A DNA stretch of 64,000 bases, taken from the NCBI GenBank assembly GCA_022495995.1, contig JAFEMH010003607.1, positions 132,501 through 196,500 of the forward strand, given 5' to 3'. Positions 23,434-35,614 of the stretch are shown piece by piece (positions within the stretch are counted from its first letter, which is position 1; each line of letters opens with the position of its first letter). The DNA is from Adenophora triphylla var. japonica (taxonomy: Eukaryota; Streptophyta; Magnoliopsida; Asterales; Campanulaceae). The position numbers were made by a program, and so were the translations under genes. The notes below the pieces were generated by a model. The model had not been told where the DNA came from. It ran no database searches and saw nothing but the letters and a program-made list of their open reading frames with translations.

Positions 23434-23749
23434 GCCCGAACCGTGTTTGGCTTTAGAAAAGGGGTATGAACATTTGTGGTACTTTTGGTGAACAGGTTCG
23501 GATAGGAAGTTTGGATGATAAGGTGCGAGCCTTGAGGTGATTCCTTGACATGTCATTTTGAGCGATTCCGTTGCTTCTTGATCGTCGTCCTTCATCTGGG
23601 AGAAAGATTTTGGATGCAGCTTAAGGGCTTATGATATGTTTTTGCCGTTGCTTTAACTGCTCCCTTGTTGTCGACAACTTTCGTTCTTCGGGCTTTAATT
23701 TTGCCCATATGTCAAACCTTCTGATCGGCGGTGCTAGGTCCTTGGCCTC

Positions 23750-24015
23750 ATTTTTTTGAAGCTTATATTTTTTTTTTTTGAAGCTTTTTTTTTTGAAGCT
23801 GTTGTTTTTTTTTTTTTGAAGCTTTTGTTTTTTTTTTTGAAGCTTTTTTTTTTCTTTTTTGAAGCTTTTGTTTTTTTTTTTTTGAAGCTTTTGTTTTTCT
23901 TTTTTTTTTGAAGCTTTTGTTTTTTTTTTTTTTTTTGAAGCTTTTGTTTTTTTTTTTTTTTGAAGCTTTTGTTTTTTTTTTTTTTTGAAGCTTTTGTTTT
24001 TTTTTTTTTTTGAGC
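23750..24015. repeat. Poly-T array interrupted by GAAGCTTTTG
   Basis: About a dozen runs of 8-18 T are separated by TGAAGCTTTTGT, with HindIII-type AAGCTT in each unit. The lysine-rich frames (minus) are artefacts. The array may act as a slippage-prone low-complexity tract. Confidence 0.9.
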
Positions 24016-25990
24016 ACTTGAGGACGAAGGCAAGCTTCTACTTGAACTTTCTTGATGCATGGGGGCGGAGGCAAGCCCTCGTTTTTCGATATGGGGTCGA
24101 TCTCCCGATGCTGAGTGACCTTTTGTTGTCCCTTGATGTTGCCGCCTTCGTTGACTTGATCAAGGTGATGATGGGGATATGTTTTGGAAAGTGTATGGCT
24201 TGATGGAGGCCTTTGTGAGGTGAGGAAAGTGTATAGGGAGGGCATTAGTTGACTTTCTCGCACCAATTAATTAAAATCTTAATCATTTCCAGAGATTATT
24301 TGTTGAGCAATGCGAGTGATCATTTAAAGTAAAACCATTTCATTAAATGTAACGTAGGTGTGCAAATAATGTCTCAAGTCTAGCGAGAAAAGAAAAAGAC
24401 TCTTTTATAGAAAATTTGAGATTAACTACAGTGTCCAAGGAGGACTTGATTGAACGAAGAAAGTACTAGAACCTACGAAGGTTGACTAAAAGACTGTTTT
24501 AATATTAAAGGATGGGTAGCCCCTAGTCTAGCTACTCTTTGTTGTTGGACTGCCAAGACGCTTGAGCTTTCCATCTTTCTACGCTAACTTCGATTCCATT
24601 ATCCGAGACCGAGGCAAAGTGATCGCTTACGTGCCCATGATACTGTGGAAGTGGAGGAATTTGAGGCCATGGAGCACTGGGCAAGCACAAGTTGTCCAAA
24701 GAAACGGGTCGGAAAAGTCACAGTGGACGAACTTTGTCGATTGAGCATATTGATGGAAGGAAGTGAACCTAAGAGGACCTTGAGGGGTATTGGGCTCGTT
24801 TGGGAGGATTCAATGATGCGCCGGTTGTTTTGAGTGAAAGGGGTGATACTAGCCGATTGTGTCTTCGGGCCTTTCTCAAGCTTGGAACCGGCATTAGACA
24901 AGTGTGCTCGGGCAGCAGTTGTCCTATCGGATTCTCTCACTTCGGCACTTGAATTTTGCGCGACGTAATCATTTCTTTGCCCGGTTCGACATCTTGGGTC
25001 AAAGGAGTGCTAGTACTTATCATAAGATCAAGCTTCTCCGCTTTTGTTTCACTTGCTCTATCAATATTGCCACATGGGGATCAACGGAACATTCGAGTTA
25101 CCGGAACTCGCAACAAGACTCTTATCGCCAGAGGGAAACACAGCCGCAGACCGGTGAAACCGACGGTGATTTCACTAAGTCCGGTAGACGACAACGGAAA
25201 ACTTGTGGCATCCGGATTTTCTTTTAGCAACTCATGATCGCATTCAAAGTGGGTGTAGAGGCTTTAACATAGCCACATAGCTCGACCGATTATGTGAAGC
25301 CGGAGCATAAATTGGCGTGTATTGGCCGAAATTGAGGAACAGGTGTGATGGAGCCCAACTCGTTCGAGGAGCCGAGGGCGATGGAGCCCTAATGGCCCGA
25401 GGTGCCGGAAAGGGTCAAGAGGAATTGTCCTTGGCAAGGGATCATATGTGGATGGAGGGAGGTATTGGATGTGGGATGGAGAGTATTGGTTATAGGATGA
25501 AGGGACCGAAATCACCGTTTCAAGTCTCATCTTCGACCATGACCAGGGAACCATTCGCCTAACCGTTACCCGAACTCCATGGCGGCGGAGAGCATTGATG
25601 AGCAGTGGTTAGCTGTTCTTCATGAATCTTATGGGGCGCTTTCCAAAGCCAGGACTAACTCTTCCTTCCTAATCATCGGATTTCTTGTACCCTTACCGCT
25701 CGCCAAATCTCGCCATCGATCATTATCATCCCATTTAACCTTGGCGTCGGGCCGTGAACTTATCTGAGGGCGAGAGTTCAAAGCATTTTACCAAATCCAC
25801 TTTGCCATGGCCACATGCTTGTTGCGGCCAAACCATCCATTCTCAACATTTGTTGCGACTAAATCATCCGGCTTGTCGAGTCCGTTGAATTCACAGAGTT
25901 TGAATCATAAAACTCAATCATGTTTACATTCGCGTTGTTTGGGAGATGATCATTGGCGGGGTTGAGATCACCGAGGCGATCGAGTTTGCC
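24016..25990 (-). other. Element A segment of unknown content between the poly-T array and gag copy 1
   Basis: About 2 kb. It has only short, mutually inconsistent frames. A minus-strand stretch (25264-25554) is rich in P, Y and S (SPSHIQYLPPSTYDPLP), resembling the variable middle of the gag copies, so this may be decayed gag. I see no pol motif. Confidence 0.4.
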
Positions 25991-25994
25991 CTTC

Positions 25995-28232
25995 TTAATC
26001 AATCCCCGAATCGCCTTTCTCAAAGCCGTACAGCTTGTCGGTCATATGACCGTGATATCGGTGGAAAGCACAATGCTTAGTGGTGTCAAAAGGGATTTTG
26101 GGATCCTTGGGCCGATAGTTTCTCATGGGTTCGAGGAGACCCCGCTCTAGCAAGCTATTTAAAACTTTGCTTAAGGGAACACCCAAATCCTCGGGATTCG
26201 AGATTTGGTCATTGACTTGGTCACCATTCTCGAATGTGGTTTGCCGGTTTTGGTCCATTGGGGCGCTCAAGCTTGCCCGTTTCGATTAACCTTTGAACCG
26301 CTCTCTTTAAGACTATGCAGCTTGTCGGTCGTGTGGCCATAATGATCATGGAAGGCGCAAAGTGCTTACTCATGTCGAGAGGTGCATTTGAGCTCCTTGG
26401 ATGGTAGTCCTCGAGAGGCTCCAAAAGGCCTACCCTTACTAAGCCCTTGAAAATTAAGCCCATGGGCATCCCAAGATCATCAAACGTTCTCGTTGCCTTA
26501 AAGGACCACCATTTCTTGGTTGCTTTTGGGGGCCGTCAATTGTACACAATGCCTTTTTTCCTTTACCGGATGTCGGAGCCGTGGTGGAAGGGGAAGGTTT
26601 ATAGTGGCGAGACATGTTCGGACTCGTAGTCTTTTCCCGTGCACGAACCCTTTTGATGTAATCATCAATGTAATCATCGAGATTCGACCTTTTGTAAACT
26701 TCATTCGTGTCAGATACACAAGATTGATATGGTGAGATGGCCCGAGTCGAGCGATCGTCGATACTCTCGTTGCTAGGCTTTTCTTGTACCTTCTTAATTG
26801 GTTCTACCAATAATCCATTAGACGAGTCAATAGGAACATTAGGATTGCATGACCCCGCCACAAGATTGGCATTAGCAAACGAAACCACAAGAGGAAGTAC
26901 TCGGTGGGAGGAATGACACCGAGCATTAAAAGCGTGACCGTAATCTTCCTCATAAGGCCTGGCGGCCGAAGATGAAGATATATGGCTCGAAATGGGTGGA
27001 TACCTGTGGAGCAAATGAGTGCGGATCCGTAAGGCCGCCGAAAACATGAGGTTTGAGGCATCGTAACAAAGAGGGATTGAATGTGTCTTGACCGCACCGA
27101 GGAACATGACCGCAAGGGAAATGTGTATACTGTACTTGATGAGCGAGGAGCAGCTTGTGTAACGGCCGGGTGGAGAATTTGATGAGGAGCATTTGACCTT
27201 GTTGGACTTCCCAACCGAAGGGGCGGGGTAGAGCCCGATGAAGTGGTGATAAAGCCCTGTGGCCCACGTGATCTTGCAGATCATAGGGGCCAAAGGTGCT
27301 TTGAGAATCGTGGAAGCAAGCCGGCCCCCTCTCGAACCATGGAGCCCGAGAAACGAACTGTCCCATTCCGAGACGGTGACCCGAGCTGCACCGATGCGGT
27401 GAAGTAGTAAACCGACCCCTTCCAAGCCGATGACCCGAACTGCATCGATGTTGTGAAGTAGTAACCGACCCCTTCCAAGCTGCGGGCGAAAGCCAACCGA
27501 CTCAATCCCGGTGGTGAGACCCGAGAGGCACCTGGGGCAAGTTGACCTAGATCGGACTGTCGAGGAGTATCGAGCAAGAAGGGCCGAGATGTATTGAACT
27601 CGACCAATTCCTGCATTGATGGCCCGGCCGACCGAGGTTTTGGAGTAGCGAACCGACCCATTCCAAGCCGATTGAAACCCAAAGGTGAAAACCGGGAGGT
27701 GCCGGGGGGAAGTTGACCAAGATCGATACGATGAGGCCGAGAGGCAGGCTGAGTGATAGGCTTGGGGATGCTTGGCCCATTAGTAGTTCCACACGAAAGG
27801 GGACAGGCATTTGATGGTAGTTGGCATGCCCGGAGGGTAATTAGCTCCAATCTTCGCATCAACCGTAAAGGTTCCATTAGGGTGGTGAACAATTGCTAGC
27901 CCCCGGGTTCTCGATACTTTCCAATAACCGACCGATCTCGAGCCTCTTGATTTTGTCTTATCTGTTCCAACATCCGATTCCACTGTTCGGCATTTTGCGG
28001 ATTTTCTGGGGTGTGGAGTTGTACGTCCCCACCGTTCTCCTCCGAGTTGGTCATTCGAAACTTTGAGCTGAAGCGAAGGAGAAAACCGATGAAGTATCGA
28101 CTTCGGAATGACCGAGCCGAACAAACGATGACCCGGGGTCTCGATCCAAACTTTGCTTACGTGGAAGGCACAAAAGGGTGTGGTTCGGACTCGGGAAAGC
28201 GAAACAGGTTGGTGTTTGGGCTTAGGGCTCAT
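25995..28232 (-). pseudogene. Degenerate gag, copy 1 of element A
   Basis: The start MSPKPKH at 28232 (minus) matches the gag start of element C. A segment HHPNGTFTVDA follows, then a long P/S/G-rich part broken by frameshifts (26454-27892). The tail carries two tandem, diverged knuckle blocks: CAFHRYHGHMTD (25995-26270) and a frameshifted relative (26221-26469). In both, the final Cys of the CxxH...GHxTxxC pattern is replaced by a KL pair. No Retrotrans_gag core like that of copy 2 is visible. It is probably non-functional. Confidence 0.65.
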
Positions 28233-29490
28233 GCAACATGCAGTTATTTGTTCTTGTTTACTTAAAACATGTTTTATTAACCTAATCGGTTGGAAAAGAT
28301 TGCTCTTCTTTTTCGCGAACTACTCTGATTCTGGATCGGTGGGCCCCGTCACTACGTCTATAAGCCCCTCGTATTTCACTGTATTTCGACCTCCCAGGGT
28401 GGACAGGCCCGGGCGAGGGTCCTATAGGGCAAGCGGGTCCCACCGACCGAATGAAAAACGATCCTAAAAGTCTGGCGGGTAATCGAGTCTTAACGAGCAT
28501 TCCATGTAAATTACGGACAAAGGCGACGTCAAAAGTCAAGATCATGTCCGGGGCTCGACGAAAAGTCGGCATGATTTGGGTGATAAGCGTCCACAATTGA
28601 TCTTGACTTGTCGTCGGTTAAGCCGTAATTAGGCATGGAATAATCATTAATCCTTGATGACTCGGTGTCAATCTTTGGGAGTCGATGTATAATTTGTGCC
28701 GGTCGAGCCGAAGTCAAGGCGCCGGTCAATATCTTGGTCAAAGTCTCGCGGCGGAAAATCGGCGAGAACTTCGGCGATTAGGGTCCCGAAAGATATCGAG
28801 TCGGTATGCCGACAAAGGCTTGAAAGGAAAGGTCTATACACAGACGAGCATGACACGCACTGCACTAAAAACCAACCGGGTCTCGGACAAAGTGTGTCAC
28901 GGACAAGTGCATGGTCGACACGAGGCTCCATGGGATGTTTGGGTAGTCCTGTGCTCATCCGAGAGGCGTAATAAGACCAAACGGACCGCGACAAGGATTT
29001 CCCTGTTAGGGACGTAGTGTGCAGTACGGTCACGTGCGCGTAGTGTGCAAGCGATCTATCTTCCCTTTCGAGTAAAATAGAGATTTTTATGTGTCTTAAA
29101 AAGCATGATGCATGATTTTTTTGGAAATTTTCTTTTTTGAAAAATCTTTTTTTTTGAATTTTTTTGAAAATTTAGTGAACACATAAGCACGTAAGCACGA
29201 AAATTCCAAAAGCTTAGGGACATTATTCCGACAGTCAAAATTTTGACTTTCTCCGAGGCGGCCAAAACAACACGAAAACTGTGCAAAAATCAACACACAC
29301 ACAAAAATGATTTTCAAAGCCGGGACGGAAGCTTGACCCTCAAAAGCTTTTTTTTTGGAAAACGGTGATACCGGTACGTGGGATTGTTAGACCACAATTT
29401 ATCCCCGACTCGTGTTAGGAGGCGATAACGGGAAGTTTAATGGTTTCCACCAATATACCAAATACCATTTTTTTTTTAAAAAAAGCTTAG
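28233..29490 (-). other. Element A leader (PBS to gag)
   Basis: About 1.26 kb. The part at 28560-29050 is strongly conserved with element C 50110-50650, reverse-complemented. It includes GCACACTACGCGCACGTGAC and a GTGTCGACCATGCACTTGTC block. The sequence nearer the PBS is A/T-rich with the motif GAGGGTCAAGCTTCCGTCCC shared with C. A 121-aa frame (28668-29033, minus) is not preserved in C and is not called. Confidence 0.7.
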
Positions 29491-29508
29491 TCCCCAGCGG
29501 AGTCGCCA
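29491..29508 (-). other. Primer binding site of element A (tRNA-Arg)
   Basis: TCCCCAGCGGAGTCGCCA matches the 3' end of plant tRNA-Arg(ACG) plus CCA exactly. It is one base from the 5' LTR. Confidence 0.9.
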
Positions 29509-29509
29509 C

Positions 29510-31389
29510 TGTGATGATGTGTATCCGAAAATTTTCCCATTTTTGTTTGAAAAAATCAACGAAAACGGAGTCGCCACGCCATTTTAATTTTGAGGGCCAA
29601 AACTTTGAAAAAAGCCCGAGATCAGAGATTTAGGTTCGGAGGTCATGTTACACGCCGGGAAGGACGTTAGTGTGCACCCGGAATGCCTCGTAAAACGAGT
29701 CTTCCAAGCTGAAAATCATTTGTGTGTGTGTGTGTGTGTGTTTTGGCCAAAATAAGTTGAAACTGAGGTAAGTAAAAATTGGGAACTCTTTTTAAGGCTT
29801 TAAACTGATCCCATGATTTTTTGGATGATTTTTGGGTTGAGATTTGGAACTCAAAAGATTTTTGGAAGTTGAAAACCATTTCTGCCAGAATGAAAAAGGC
29901 AGTTGACCCTTGACTTTGAAATGGACTTTAGGGCTTGAAAAATCCAGAATCTGGGAAAAGTTAGGGAATGAAAAATGTTCAAAACACCTTAAAAAAGGTT
30001 TATGTAAAAGAAATTTTCATTTTGGAGATGATTTGAGGGGTCAAAACCTTCTGGAAATCTCAGATCTGAAATCTGGATTTCCAGAGACTGATGAACTGAC
30101 CTTTAAAAGAAAATTTGAAAAAAGGAGTTTTACTCACACAAAAAATAAAGTAAAAATATGTATGGAAAGATCTGGATGTTGGCTACAAAAAGTATTTTGT
30201 AGTCAACACCAAATTCCAAGTTTATCTATGTCCAAAAAATTAGACCATGGACTGAGGTCTGAGGAAATTGCTACTGGACAGCAACTTCTCAAGAAAGAAA
30301 ATATGATTTTAAAGGGGGTTTTGCATCCATGCTTGTCCCCATTTCCCTAGGTTTTGATTAGTGATCACTTGACATTTTAGTGGTGAATCAACTATATCAA
30401 ACCATCCTTGGGGTACATTAGGACTAAGCACTTCATTTGCTTGGGAAGGGGAATTTTATCCTTTGAAAATGAGATTTGATGTATGAAAATGATTTTTAGG
30501 GTTTTGAAAATGTGTTTTCTTTGCAAGAAAGTAAGAACACTTTGAAAATAATGTAGATCCTTGTAGAAGATCATCCATGGAGATGAACTTCCATGGTGAT
30601 CTTCTTGGATCTAAAGCAAGAAGATGAATAAACTACATTTTGTAGCTTGAAAATGCATGCATGGATGAATTTTAGGGTAAGGAGAGGGAGGTTATACCTA
30701 TCTTCCTTGTGTTTTGTGTTTGAAGGCTTGAATGTGAGAGTGTTTAAGGCTTGAATATGAGAGTGTTTGAGGGTGTTTAGGGTTGATGATTTGAGTTGGT
30801 TAAAGAGAAAACAAGTAGATAACAATGAAGTCCTCTATGTTTTCTCTCTAATCCTCCTCCTATAGGGTGATTTGAGCTTGGATTGGTGTATGTATGAGAG
30901 TATGTATGAGAGTGATTTGAAGTGTTTGTGAGTGAGTGAGATTTGGGAAAGATTGGAGAGAAAATGGTGGCAATCTAAGGATTCCCACTGTTTTCTCTCT
31001 ATATTTCGCCAAAGTTTCGTTGCTGTGATCAAATTGTGTTGTGTAAACTGAGAGAGGAGGGTTCAATTTATAGCCCTCTGAAATTGACAAACATGTCCGC
31101 GCGGATATGATTGACAAGTGCATCGTTCATTAATTACGGCTTCCGTGCTTTGGACAGGAAGAATAAAATTCAAAAATCCAGCAGTTTATGTTTTTCAACT
31201 TGCCCAATTCGGATTTTTCTTATTTCTTTTGCTTTTTAGGATTCCTTTCCTTGTTTATCTTTAAATGGCAATGCCCACTTTACCCTTGCTTTGTTAGAAA
31301 GGTTAGGGTTTGTTAGAAATGTTAGAAATGTTAAAACTCTCGTTAATTTTCTAACGAAAGTACTAACGGCTCAAATTGGAGCACTTACA
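29510..31389 (-). repeat. Element A 5' LTR (1880 bp)
   Basis: Begins TGTGATGATG and ends GGAGCACTTACA in window orientation. It carries the hairpin CTCGTAAAACGAG (29687-29699), a PBS-like 12-mer (29566-29577) and a shorter (GT)n tract than the 3' LTR. Confidence 0.92.
31066..31072 (-). promoter_or_regulatory. TATA box of element A 5' LTR
   Basis: TATAAAT on the minus strand in a context identical to the 3' LTR. It is the likely promoter for the genomic RNA. Confidence 0.6.
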
Positions 31390-32022
31390 GATGCGCTAGG
31401 GGGAAAAGGATTGATATTAGGCACTCCAGCGTAGGCGACATACATCACCGTCCGCGATGCCGTCAATCGCACCAAAAGGCTCTAGATCTAGTGATGTAGT
31501 GTGCGGATGACTAGATTTCTTTATTTGCGAAAAATGATTTTTTTATTTATTTTTATTTTTTTTAATTTTTTTTTAATTTTTTGAAAAAGGGGTGATAAAT
31601 GGAAAATAACACACATACACCAAACCCCACAGAGTATAATAATCAAATGATCATAACTTTGTCATGGGACAGCCCCAAAATCACAACTTGTACCAAAAAA
31701 ATCAAATCATGCAGAGTGGCCAAGACTGTTGCGTCTGTCCTGGCTTACTATGTCGCACGACATGGTGGACCAATTTTCCAGAACCAAGAAAACCAGAGAC
31801 AGCCCCAGCCTCCAAGCAAAAGTCCCAGCCTCCAAGCAAATGCACAAGCTCAACATCAAGCCCCAGCACAACAACAAAAGCAAACAGAATCCCAAGGAAA
31901 CAAAGCAAGCAAAGCATTTAAGCACATAGAATATCACACAACAAAACACACAACAAATGAATGAGATGGATGTTAAACGTGAACGAAAGCTTGACCCACT
32001 TTTTGAAAACAAGTTTTAAGTA
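31390..32022 (-). mobile_element. Family B lower internal region (leader part, right of element A)
   Basis: Begins with the duplicated GATGC and continues GCTAGGGGGAAAA, exactly as in the uninterrupted copy at 38041. It holds leader sequence, a short poly-T patch near 31540-31580 and a GTCGCACGAC motif near 31753. Frames opposite to the element (31599-31964) are not conserved enough to call. Confidence 0.85.
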
Positions 32023-32040
32023 TCCCCAGAGGAGTTGCCA
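32023..32040 (-). other. Primer binding site of B lower unit (tRNA-Arg, 2 mismatches)
   Basis: TCCCCAGAGGAGTTGCCA differs at two positions from the tRNA-Arg 3' end found in element A. One base separates it from LTR B1. Confidence 0.85.
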
Positions 32041-32041
32041 C

Positions 32042-33463
32042 TGAATGTACGCTCGCTAAAAATTTAATGAGAGTCGCCATGCCATTTTAAAGGAAAACAT
32101 TGAAAACCTTTTTGAAAAGAGAAAATGGGTTCGGGGTCAGATTACGTGTTGGGAAGAACCGAGAGTTCACCCAACAACGCCTCGTAAACGAGCCTTTCAA
32201 TGTTCATCATCCAAAATCATTCATAAGTGTGTGCAATTTGTGTGAGACATAATATGTAATAAAGTGCATATTAATGCTTTGTTTTATTGATGAACAGATG
32301 GAATTACATCTTGTGAGCCACTTGGTACGGGAGGCCACATCCCAATTACAATGAGGATTGAACAGAAATTACAACTGAAATGAACCTTCTGCAGGTGGCT
32401 AGTTATGTCGCACGACTCAGGATCTGTAATGGCTAGATCCGTCGCACGACGAGACGTGCCATCTGCAGAGGTTTACAGAGCTTACTCACAGAATGCACAA
32501 AGGACCACCTAAGTCGAATTACATCAGAGATTCAATTCAGGGAACACATATATCAATAATCAATCATTCAATAGGGTGTGGATATGGGATAATCCACCCT
32601 CTCTTGATGAACATGCACGATTATATCAAAATTAATTATGAGCATGCAATAAAATGGAGCAATGAACTATTCACATAAACAGAGATTTAAACAGAGAGAT
32701 TGTGGTTTAGAATCTAGCAATTACATCAGATTGAACATGATTAGCAACTTGTGCATTGAAAAGGAAGATAGAGAGAGAGAAAGAAGGGATTACCCTTGTA
32801 TTCCACGTTCTCTATACCAAGTCGGTATAGGGAACCTTCAAATCAGCTTCAGAATGAGATTCGAAATCCCATATTAGGTGTAGCTTTGGATCTTCAAGTG
32901 TGTGTGTGAAGTGTATGAGAGTAAGTGGGTGAATTGTGTAGGGGAGAGAGTGAATTGGGAGAATTAGTGTGTGTTTGAGGAGAAGGACGAGCTTCTGGGA
33001 TGATTTTGGCAGAGTGACAGTAGGGAGGCTGGAAGGGATCCAGAAATGAGAGGAGGAGGGTCCAATTTATAGGCTGCATGGAATGGCCACTTGTGTCGCA
33101 CGACATAACGAGGATAACTGCCTTCCTTCTAGAAACCTGCAAGGTGGCAAATTCTGGAATGATCGACATGGCTTATTGTGTCGCACGACAGAAGGAGGCA
33201 TAACCGTTTTCCTTCTAGAAACATGCAAGGTGGCGAATTCTGGACCCTTCCTGGATAATACCTTATAGGTCCAAACAGAATTAATACCCTAAAGGTCCTT
33301 CTGCATTGGAAAAAGACTGAAAGGTACTTCCTTAGCAAGAAACTTATAAAAAGTTCCTGAAAGCCTCGGAATGGACCGAAAATTTACCAAAATGCCCCCT
33401 AGCACACTTTTATTGAGTAAAAGGCAAATTTATTGGGTCGCGAGTTGGATTGGGATACTCATA
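32042..33463 (-). repeat. LTR B1 (1422 bp)
   Basis: It has a PBS on its left and a polypurine tract on its right, so it serves as 5' LTR for the lower unit and 3' LTR for the upper one. It begins TGAATGTACGC and ends GGGATACTCATA, where B3 ends ACTCACA; the terminal CA has mutated to TA. It holds the short hairpin CTCGTAAACGAG (32181-32192), GTCGCACGAC motifs and an 85-bp direct duplication (33095/33180). Confidence 0.87.
33065..33071 (-). promoter_or_regulatory. TATA box of LTR B1 with two upstream GTCGCACGAC motifs
   Basis: TATAAAT on the minus strand. Upstream in element sense lie GTCGCACGAC at 33095-33104 and 33180-33189, each inside the 85-bp duplicated block. This arrangement is kept in B3. 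Confidence 0.55.
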
Positions 33464-33475
33464 GAGCCCCTCGGC
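33464..33475 (-). other. Polypurine tract of upper B unit
   Basis: The minus strand reads GCCGAGGGGCTC against LTR B1. It differs from the A and C tracts only at the end. Confidence 0.8.
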
Positions 33476-33631
33476 AACGTCACTTATGAAAGAAGTGAGG
33501 TTGTCGATAAGAAGGATCCCAAGCCTAATGAGCGGCTGGTGGGAAAGATAGACCAGAGTGGTCAAATTGCTAGAGCTGCTGGGGATATGGCAAACGATTG
33601 ATGTGGTTGGATGGCTGGACCTATCGAGAAA

Positions 33632-33688
33632 GGATTCCTACGTATCCCTAAAAGGGAATCAAGCCAGATCATAGTTTGAGAAAGTGAC
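33632..33688. repeat. Two-stem motif, B upper copy 1
   Basis: CTACG, inner hairpin TCCC-TAAA-AGGGA, then CATAG, one mismatch to CGTAG. The inner stem differs from element A by paired changes. Confidence 0.6.
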
Positions 33689-33694
33689 CATTGG

Positions 33695-33940
33695 GGGGAA
33701 GTCGCCCAAAATTTGACTGGAGGGGGAGTCACCCGAGATTTAACTGGAGGGGGAGTGACCCGAGATTTGACTGGAGGGGGAGTGGCCCGATATTTGACTG
33801 GAGGGGGAGTCACCCGATATTTGACTGGAGGGAGAGTCACCCGAGATTTGACTGGAGGGGGAGTCACCCGAGATTTGACTGGAGGAGGAGTCACCCAATA
33901 TTTGACTGGAAGGGGAGTCACCCAATATTTGTTGAAAAAT
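33695..33940. repeat. 27-bp minisatellite GACTGGAGGGGGAGTCACCC, about 9 copies (B upper)
   Basis: The monomer is GACTGGAGGGGGAGTCACCC plus GAGATTT. It has the same GACT...GGAAGTCACCC architecture as the 30-bp arrays of A and C but is three bases shorter. Frames across it on both strands are repeat translations. Confidence 0.88.
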
Positions 33941-34055
33941 AGAATTGAAAATGCCAGGGGCAAATGGTAGTGCAAGTAGAGATATACCTTTGCTGTGCTT
34001 ACCTGTAGCTGCCGGAAGGGCTGAGACTATGACTGATGATGATGATTTGATGACT

Positions 34056-34350
34056 CGCCGTCCAACACGGGATTTTAATGATGATCTGCCATCCAACACG
34101 GGATTTTTGATGATGATTCTCCGTCCAACACGGGATATTGATGATGATTCTCCGTCCAACACGGGATTTTGATGAGGAATCGCCGTCCAACACGGGATTT
34201 TAATGATGATTCGCCGTCCAACACGGGATTTTGATGATGATTCGCCGTCCAACACGGGATATTGAAGATGATTCTCCGTCCAACATGGGATATTGATGAG
34301 GAATTGCCGTCCAACATGGGATTTTGATGATAATTTGCCATACATGACGG
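34056..34350. repeat. 31-bp minisatellite, about 9-10 copies (B upper)
   Basis: Same monomer as at 11618-11927 (CGCCGTCCAACACGGG start). One copy has an extra T (near 34100). The array differs from the lower one in order and number of variants. Confidence 0.9.
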
Positions 34351-35165
34351 ATTGTTAATGACATTGAGGCTGATGAGCACTATTGCTTGGAGATTGAGGC
34401 AGCTGAAGCTCTTTCAAATGATGTTGATGAATCCGAAGATGATAAAGGTAGAAAATGCCCCCTACAGGATTTAAACTCCTTGTCCAGATTTTGATTCGAG
34501 GAGCAACTCATATGATCAGATTATGATCATTTGATTATTGTACCCTGTAGGGGGAAAACACAACACTCTAGGCACTTTACATTATTGTTAATTTCATGCA
34601 TTGTTAGACTTTATTGCACGAGTCCATCTCGACTGGGGATGAAAATGGAGTGAGGATTTAGTATGGCTTGACGAGCTGATATGTATGTAGCAATATGCTA
34701 TGATGGATTTATGATGGTGTATGGATTATGAACCCTCTCCCATGCATTTTGAGGAGTATATGGGTGATGGATGATATGATGCAGCCTAGGCAATTCGAGG
34801 CGTGCCCTGGGAGTGCAGATTGCAGCAGGTTGATTGTTGCTAATAAGAACAAAGTGTGTTGCGCGCCCGAGACGGCAAGCAGCAGAGGAAGTGCAGAGAA
34901 TGCCCTGGCTTTGAAGAGATGACTAGGCGAAACCTAGATTTTGAGGAGGTAACTTGGCGAAGCCCCAGTTGGTAATGCAAAGCAAACCCAAAGTGAATCT
35001 GATAAGGAGCAAATCCATCATATAGCAAAGTGAGAACCCACCCAATGCGGATCGAGGTGACTTGGCGAAGCCCCAGCTTGAAGAGATACAATGCAGCCTT
35101 ATTGCAGACAAAATCATCATGTGACCAAGGAGGCACCCATCTTTTAAACTTTAGTAAATCAGTCA

Positions 35166-35420
35166 TTGGACAATACCCAGAAATGTATACGTGCAGGGGA
35201 ACATCTTGAAAAGTGGGAATTAATCCCGATTTTGTGTAACACACTCGCTTTGGGTTTGACTCTTTTGAGAGAGTATAAGGACAACAAGGTGTGGAAAAGT
35301 GTATGGAAGCCCCTGCTGACAGAAAGAAAGTATTTGGCTCTATTTTCCTAGTAGAAGAGGAAGACTTGTCGAGACATTTGAAAATTTGTTTTATTCATGA
35401 CGATCACAAGGCTGCTTAAA
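35166..35420 (+). pseudogene. Conserved antisense ORF, B upper copy, frameshifted
   Basis: The first 61 codons match the lower copy (LALGLTLLREYKDNKV). A 4-nt deletion at about 35350 then brings a stop after LALFS, and the remaining sequence (LSRHLKICF) is in another frame. Confidence 0.35.
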
Positions 35421-35614
35421 TCCCTTTATCGATGTTCGGGTTATTCAACCACTAGGCTTGATATGAATAAATATTTTGATTAATCACGAGGAGAGAACCA
35501 ACTGATATCACAGATCGAATTTGGTGAGTTGTGAAGAAGATTTGTGTATAGGGACGGCCCTTAATGAGATCGGATTTTTTGAGATTAGAATGTGATTGTG
35601 ACCGGACCATTTCT

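Larger units (their letters stand above)
22522..23730 (-). other. Element A segment homologous to the B and C hairpin/antisense-ORF region
   Basis: Blocks match B 12500-13500 and the complement of C 54900-55500, including the GAGAACCAACTGATATCA-like stretch and a two-stem motif at 23384-23433. Its position upstream of gag copy 2 (minus sense), not downstream of it, is unlike element C. Confidence 0.55.
15605..31389 (-). mobile_element. Element A: complete nested non-autonomous LTR retrotransposon (15.8 kb)
   Basis: Two nearly identical LTRs (15605-17486 and 29510-31389) flank a 12-kb internal region with a tRNA-Arg PBS at its right end and a polypurine tract at its left end, so the element reads on the minus strand. 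The 5-bp duplication is perfect. By eye I count roughly 15-20 differences between the LTRs, implying a recent insertion. The internal region holds two degenerate gag segments and several minisatellites but no reverse transcriptase, integrase or RNase H motif. PBS type, size and repeat content resemble Ogre/Tat elements. Confidence 0.93.

Noticed and set aside
23734..24266. Lysine-rich ORFs
   Set aside because: Direct reading of the poly-T/GAAGCTT array on the minus strand.
28668..29033. 121-aa minus ORF in the element A leader
   Set aside because: The nucleotide sequence is conserved in element C, but an extra base and stops there break the frame.
31599..31964. 121-aa plus-strand ORF (and 38248-38568) with Q/P-rich tail
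   Set aside because: It is antisense in the B leader, the two copies diverge by frameshift within 40 codons, and no start or domain supports it.
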